A stretch of DNA of 15,988 bases, from NCBI GenBank assembly GCA_937885475.1, contig CAKZZR010000025.1:1-15988 (forward strand), given 5' to 3'. Shown one piece after another: positions 13,792 through 15,988 of the stretch. This DNA is from an uncultured Treponema sp. (GTDB lineage Bacteria > Spirochaetota > Spirochaetia > Treponematales > Treponemataceae). The notes beneath the pieces were generated by a model. The model searched no databases, was not told the origin of the DNA, and saw nothing but the letters and a program-made list of their open reading frames with translations. Each line of letters starts with the position of its first letter. Positions within the stretch are counted from its first letter, which is position 1. Made by a program: the position numbers and the translations under genes.

Positions 13792-14328
13792 TTACAGACC
13801 TTCAAGGAACATTTCCCGCGTAACCTCGGTTCCCGTAGGATTCACCTTGGATTTTTTTTGCAGGCTATCAAACCTCTCCTGGTCGACGTACTTGAGCGTA
13901 AGCGGACGCTCAAGGCTCATCGTAACCCGCTTGTTTTTCCACACGGATTTTTCGGGCGACACGGAATCAGGATTCCCATATTTTTTGCAGAGCGCGTCAA
14001 AAATGCTGTAATGGTCCATTTTCTCGCGGTCAATATTTATGGTTATGATGTACAGCTTGTCCTCATAGAACTGGAACCAGCAGCGCTCAAGATAAGAAAA
14101 CCCCGCATACGTAGAGGCATCGGTTTCTATGAGCATACGGTTTTCACCAGGCAGCAAAGAAACGTCCCTGTCTCCACGGTAGCCAAAGTCCAGGTTGTCG
14201 CGAAGCGCCTTTTTTACTTGCTCAAACGACATGCCAAGCTCCACACCACCGTATCCGTTTGGAACGGAATCAGCCCACGCTGAAAGGGAGAAAAAAAGAA
14301 TTGCAAAAATCAAAACATGCTTTTTCAT
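13792..14328 (-). CDS. Exported protein of unknown function
   Basis: A 178-residue protein with a signal peptide (MKKHVLIFAILFFSLSAWADS, likely cut after AWA). The mature part starts GYGGVELGMSFEQVKKAL, a 'G-LG-S-eevk--L' segment seen in many small periplasmic proteins, and continues with LPGENRMLIETDAS and a beta-rich part with CWFQFYEDKLYIITINID. The C-terminal third is charged (MSLERPLTLKYVDQERFDSL). I do not know the family. No Shine-Dalgarno site is seen; the ATG lies 10 bases after the stop of the upstream regulator gene, so translation may be coupled to it. The downstream DUF192 gene starts two bases after its stop; both are exported and may work together. Confidence 0.8.
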   Translation of the reverse strand: MKKHVLIFAILFFSLSAWADSVPNGYGGVELGMSFEQVKKALRDNLDFGYRGDRDVSLLPGENRMLIETDASTYAGFSYLERCWFQFYEDKLYIITINIDREKMDHYSIFDALCKKYGNPDSVSPEKSVWKNKRVTMSLERPLTLKYVDQERFDSLQKKSKVNPTGTEVTREMFLEGL

Positions 14329-14338
14329 TCAGAAAAAA

Positions 14339-15556
14339 TCAGAATACAGTGCTTTTTTGTTCCTTAAGCTCTTTCTCAAGCTGCTGGGCATTCATCTTGC
14401 GGTAGAATGCCGCCTGCTTGCGAAGTTCGCCGCAGTCAGGAATGAAAATCTTGTTCGCATTAACCTTTGCGGAATGCTCACTGTAAAAGGCACTCAGCGC
14501 CTGCGTATGCTGCTCAAGAGGAATGCCGCACATATTGGCAAGGTCAACCGGCGTAAGCTCCGTCTGGTACGAACCGATGAAGCGCTTTGCTTTTTCCATC
14601 TGAAGGGCAAGCATATCGACCATTTTATGCAGCGGACTCACGAGGTTCGCGTTGTCCTGCTGGCGGTACGAAGTCCACAGGCGTTCCGCGAACATCGTAG
14701 TAAGACGCGCGATAAGCTGCGGCTGCGTGGTAACCATCTGGTCAAAGTTGCTGCGGTTTATGACCATGAGCCGGCAGTTCTGATGCGCAATAGCGCTTGC
14801 AGAACGCGGCTTGTTCTCAAGAAGAGACATCTCGCCGAACATATCGCCGCGCTTAAGGAGCGCAAGGATGACCTCGTTGCCATTAACGACCTTTGTAATG
14901 GCAACCTCGCCGTCCTGAATGACGAACATATCCGCTCCGGTCTGATTTTCGGCAAAAATCATCTCGCCCTGATTGTAGGAGCGGGTCAAATCGGCAGGTC
15001 GTTCAAATTCGCGGAAGTCGCTCATGGTACTCAGAATCTTAAAGCGGGTCTGCGCCTGCTCAAGATGCTCGCCTTCCCGGCATTCCTTCATGTAATGATA
15101 ATAGGCGTACAGCGCAGTAGCATAGTTTCCTACTTTATCGTAATAGCTTGCAACGTCAAAAATCTGCTCCGCAGTAGAGGAAGAGACGTTGTTTGAGGTC
15201 ATGGACGTAAGCAGCTCGTTCATCGTACGCATTCGGTTTGCGAAGGTACGGATTATCTTGAGCGCGATAGGCGTGTTCTTTTCAATAAGCTCCGGATACT
15301 GATCCTTGAGGACAGAAATACAGCGCGTGTCTGCAAGCGCAACGGCATTCTCTATCTGCGAATGTCCCGACATGCAGGGAATTACGCCAACAAAGTCTCC
15401 GGGACCAAGCACCTTCTCGCTTACGCCGGTAAGATCGCCCGAACGGAATGTGCGGACTTTTCCGGACTGAATGATGAAAAAACGGTCATTATTTTCTTTG
15501 CCTTCAACAAGCAGATACGAGTCTCTTTTAAAATTAACGAAGGATAACTGTAACAA
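14339..15556 (-). CDS. Tandem cyclic-nucleotide-binding regulator
   Basis: A 405-residue cytoplasmic protein with two CRP-type cyclic nucleotide-binding domains. Domain 1 (about 5-110) has FKRDSYLLVEGKENNDRFFI and GPGDFVGVIP but lacks the PR-S-A phosphate cassette, so it is probably not a binder. Domain 2 (about 190-295) has the full cassette, FGEMSLLENKPRSASA (240-255; E242, R251), and should bind cAMP or cGMP. Between them (125-180) is a helical linker with TPR-like helices. Residues 330-375 (TPVDLANMCGIPLEQHTQAL) look like a weak CRP-type winged helix, so DNA binding is possible. The start is TTG at 15556: GAGG lies eight bases upstream, and no ATG or GTG occurs in frame before the upstream stop. 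It has a consensus promoter and leads a three-gene run. Confidence 0.85.
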   Translation of the reverse strand: MLQLSFVNFKRDSYLLVEGKENNDRFFIIQSGKVRTFRSGDLTGVSEKVLGPGDFVGVIPCMSGHSQIENAVALADTRCISVLKDQYPELIEKNTPIALKIIRTFANRMRTMNELLTSMTSNNVSSSTAEQIFDVASYYDKVGNYATALYAYYHYMKECREGEHLEQAQTRFKILSTMSDFREFERPADLTRSYNQGEMIFAENQTGADMFVIQDGEVAITKVVNGNEVILALLKRGDMFGEMSLLENKPRSASAIAHQNCRLMVINRSNFDQMVTTQPQLIARLTTMFAERLWTSYRQQDNANLVSPLHKMVDMLALQMEKAKRFIGSYQTELTPVDLANMCGIPLEQHTQALSAFYSEHSAKVNANKIFIPDCGELRKQAAFYRKMNAQQLEKELKEQKSTVF

Positions 15557-15595
15557 TGTGGCTACCTCAAAAGCGCCAAAAACGGCACTCTAAAA

Positions 15596-15624
15596 ATTAT
15601 AATTTCTGAATATTCGCGTGTCAA
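15596..15624 (-). promoter_or_regulatory. Consensus promoter of the cyclic-nucleotide regulator operon
   Basis: On the minus strand, TTGACA (15619-15624), a 17-base spacer and TATAAT (15596-15601): a perfect match to the sigma-70 consensus. The expected start near 15589 gives a leader of about 33 bases with the GAGG ribosome site. Confidence 0.9.
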
Positions 15625-15669
15625 TTGAAGAAAACACGCTCAGAAGAAAACCTCATCTTACGAACCGAA

Positions 15670-15988
15670 TCAGTCCACAAAGATAATCTCCGGCTGAAGG
15701 ACAAAACCGGTTCTCTCCTTAACCTTATTAACGGTCAGTTCCACAAGTGCCTTGACGTCTTTTTGCGTCGCACCGCCTATATTTATGATAAAATTTCCAT
15801 GGAACGGTGCAATCTGCGCGCCACCTATTTTGGTCCCCTTGAGACCGCAGTCGTCAATAAGCTTGCCGCTGGGAGCACCAAAATCATGATTGTTGCGGAA
15901 CACGCTGCCCGCGCTGGGATATGAAAAATGCCCGCGAACCTTTCTTTCTTCTATATATTTTTTGCACTGGCTTTGTATGGCTTGCTTT
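15670..15988 (-). CDS. murB: UDP-N-acetylenolpyruvoylglucosamine reductase (C-terminal part)
   Basis: MurB reduces UDP-N-acetylglucosamine enolpyruvate to UDP-N-acetylmuramate with FAD and NADPH, in cell-wall precursor synthesis. Only the last 105 codons lie in the window; the reading frame stays open to the right edge. Visible motifs: FSYPSAGSVFRNN, holding the catalytic serine of the GSVF motif, GAPSGKLIDDCGLKG, IGGAQIAPFHGNFIINIGGAT, and LQPEIIFVD at the end with the catalytic glutamate before the terminal strand. The YPSAGSVF form and lack of a Tyr-loop insert suggest the type II (Bacillota-like) MurB. It is followed on the same strand by the regulator operon, which has its own promoter in the 113-base gap. 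Confidence 0.93.
   Translation of the reverse strand, partial: KQAIQSQCKKYIEERKVRGHFSYPSAGSVFRNNHDFGAPSGKLIDDCGLKGTKIGGAQIAPFHGNFIINIGGATQKDVKALVELTVNKVKERTGFVLQPEIIFVD

Noticed and set aside
14195..15196. A 333-codon open frame on the plus strand, antisense to the cyclic-nucleotide regulator and the exported protein
   Set aside because: It lies opposite two well-supported minus-strand genes, its translation shows no family motif, and it has no promoter or ribosome site. It is a by-product of codon bias. The same holds for long antisense frames at 20-673, 836-1516 and 9029-9664.
15591..15615. Similarity of TTATAATTTCTGAATATT to the outer arm of repeat copies B and D
   Set aside because: The match is short, no partner arm or core is nearby, and the bases are fully explained as a consensus -10 box and its spacer.
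1..15988. Insertion sequence, CRISPR array, tRNA or prophage content
   Set aside because: No transposase, integrase or Cas-like protein, no regularly spaced repeats and no tRNA cloverleaf were seen. The dispersed repeats here carry no coding capacity.

Overview
The window looks like chromosome from a spirochaete of the genus Treponema, probably a gut or rumen type species. This is an inference from gene content and family resemblance: a PilZ protein with a long N-terminal region, a protein with two cyclic-nucleotide-binding domains, a purN of the HPALLPKFGG type, and an L13-S9-recX-sppA order. No rRNA, tRNA, CRISPR array, transposase or phage gene was found. Both edges cut through something: a repeat copy at the left and murB at the right.

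Layout. 1-1951: a repeat copy, then a minus-strand gene for a degenerate glycosyltransferase-like protein with a methyltransferase-like C-terminus. 2050-2194: a second repeat copy. 2283-4117: purM and purN (purine synthesis). 4153-4361: a third repeat copy. 4447-4677: a small two-helix membrane protein. 4688-6303: the rplM-rpsI ribosomal operon running into recX, with an intrinsic terminator lying inside the first codons of recX. 6300-7957 (minus): sppA and a DUF975 membrane protein, two bases apart. 8019-9772: a divergent pair, a CYTH-domain protein and a tRNA-dihydrouridine synthase, whose promoters share one -35 box. 9807-10670 (minus): an exported esterase. 10747-10981: a fourth repeat copy. 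11050-13303: a PilZ protein and a TPR protein. 13328-15556 (minus): a two-domain cyclic-nucleotide-binding regulator, an exported protein and a DUF192 lipoprotein, probably one operon with a consensus promoter. 15670-15988: the 3' end of murB.

Most genes are household genes. Three touch nucleotide second messengers: the CYTH protein (possible class IV adenylate cyclase or tripolyphosphatase), the cyclic-nucleotide receptor and the PilZ protein (c-di-GMP). They are not in one operon.

The most unusual content is between the genes. Three of the four repeat copies fill the window's three intergenic gaps above 300 bases, and the fourth sits at its left edge. The complete copies have a nested multi-hairpin structure. 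Between copies the stems change sequence on both sides and stay paired, while the unpaired loops stay the same. The terminal loop is a GNRA tetraloop (GAAA, GTGA, GTAA) on one strand in three copies. This looks like a mobile or dispersed structured RNA element. A second theme is that several genes have good sigma-70 type promoters whose expected transcription start falls on or within a few bases of the start codon, with no Shine-Dalgarno sequence, suggesting leaderless mRNAs.
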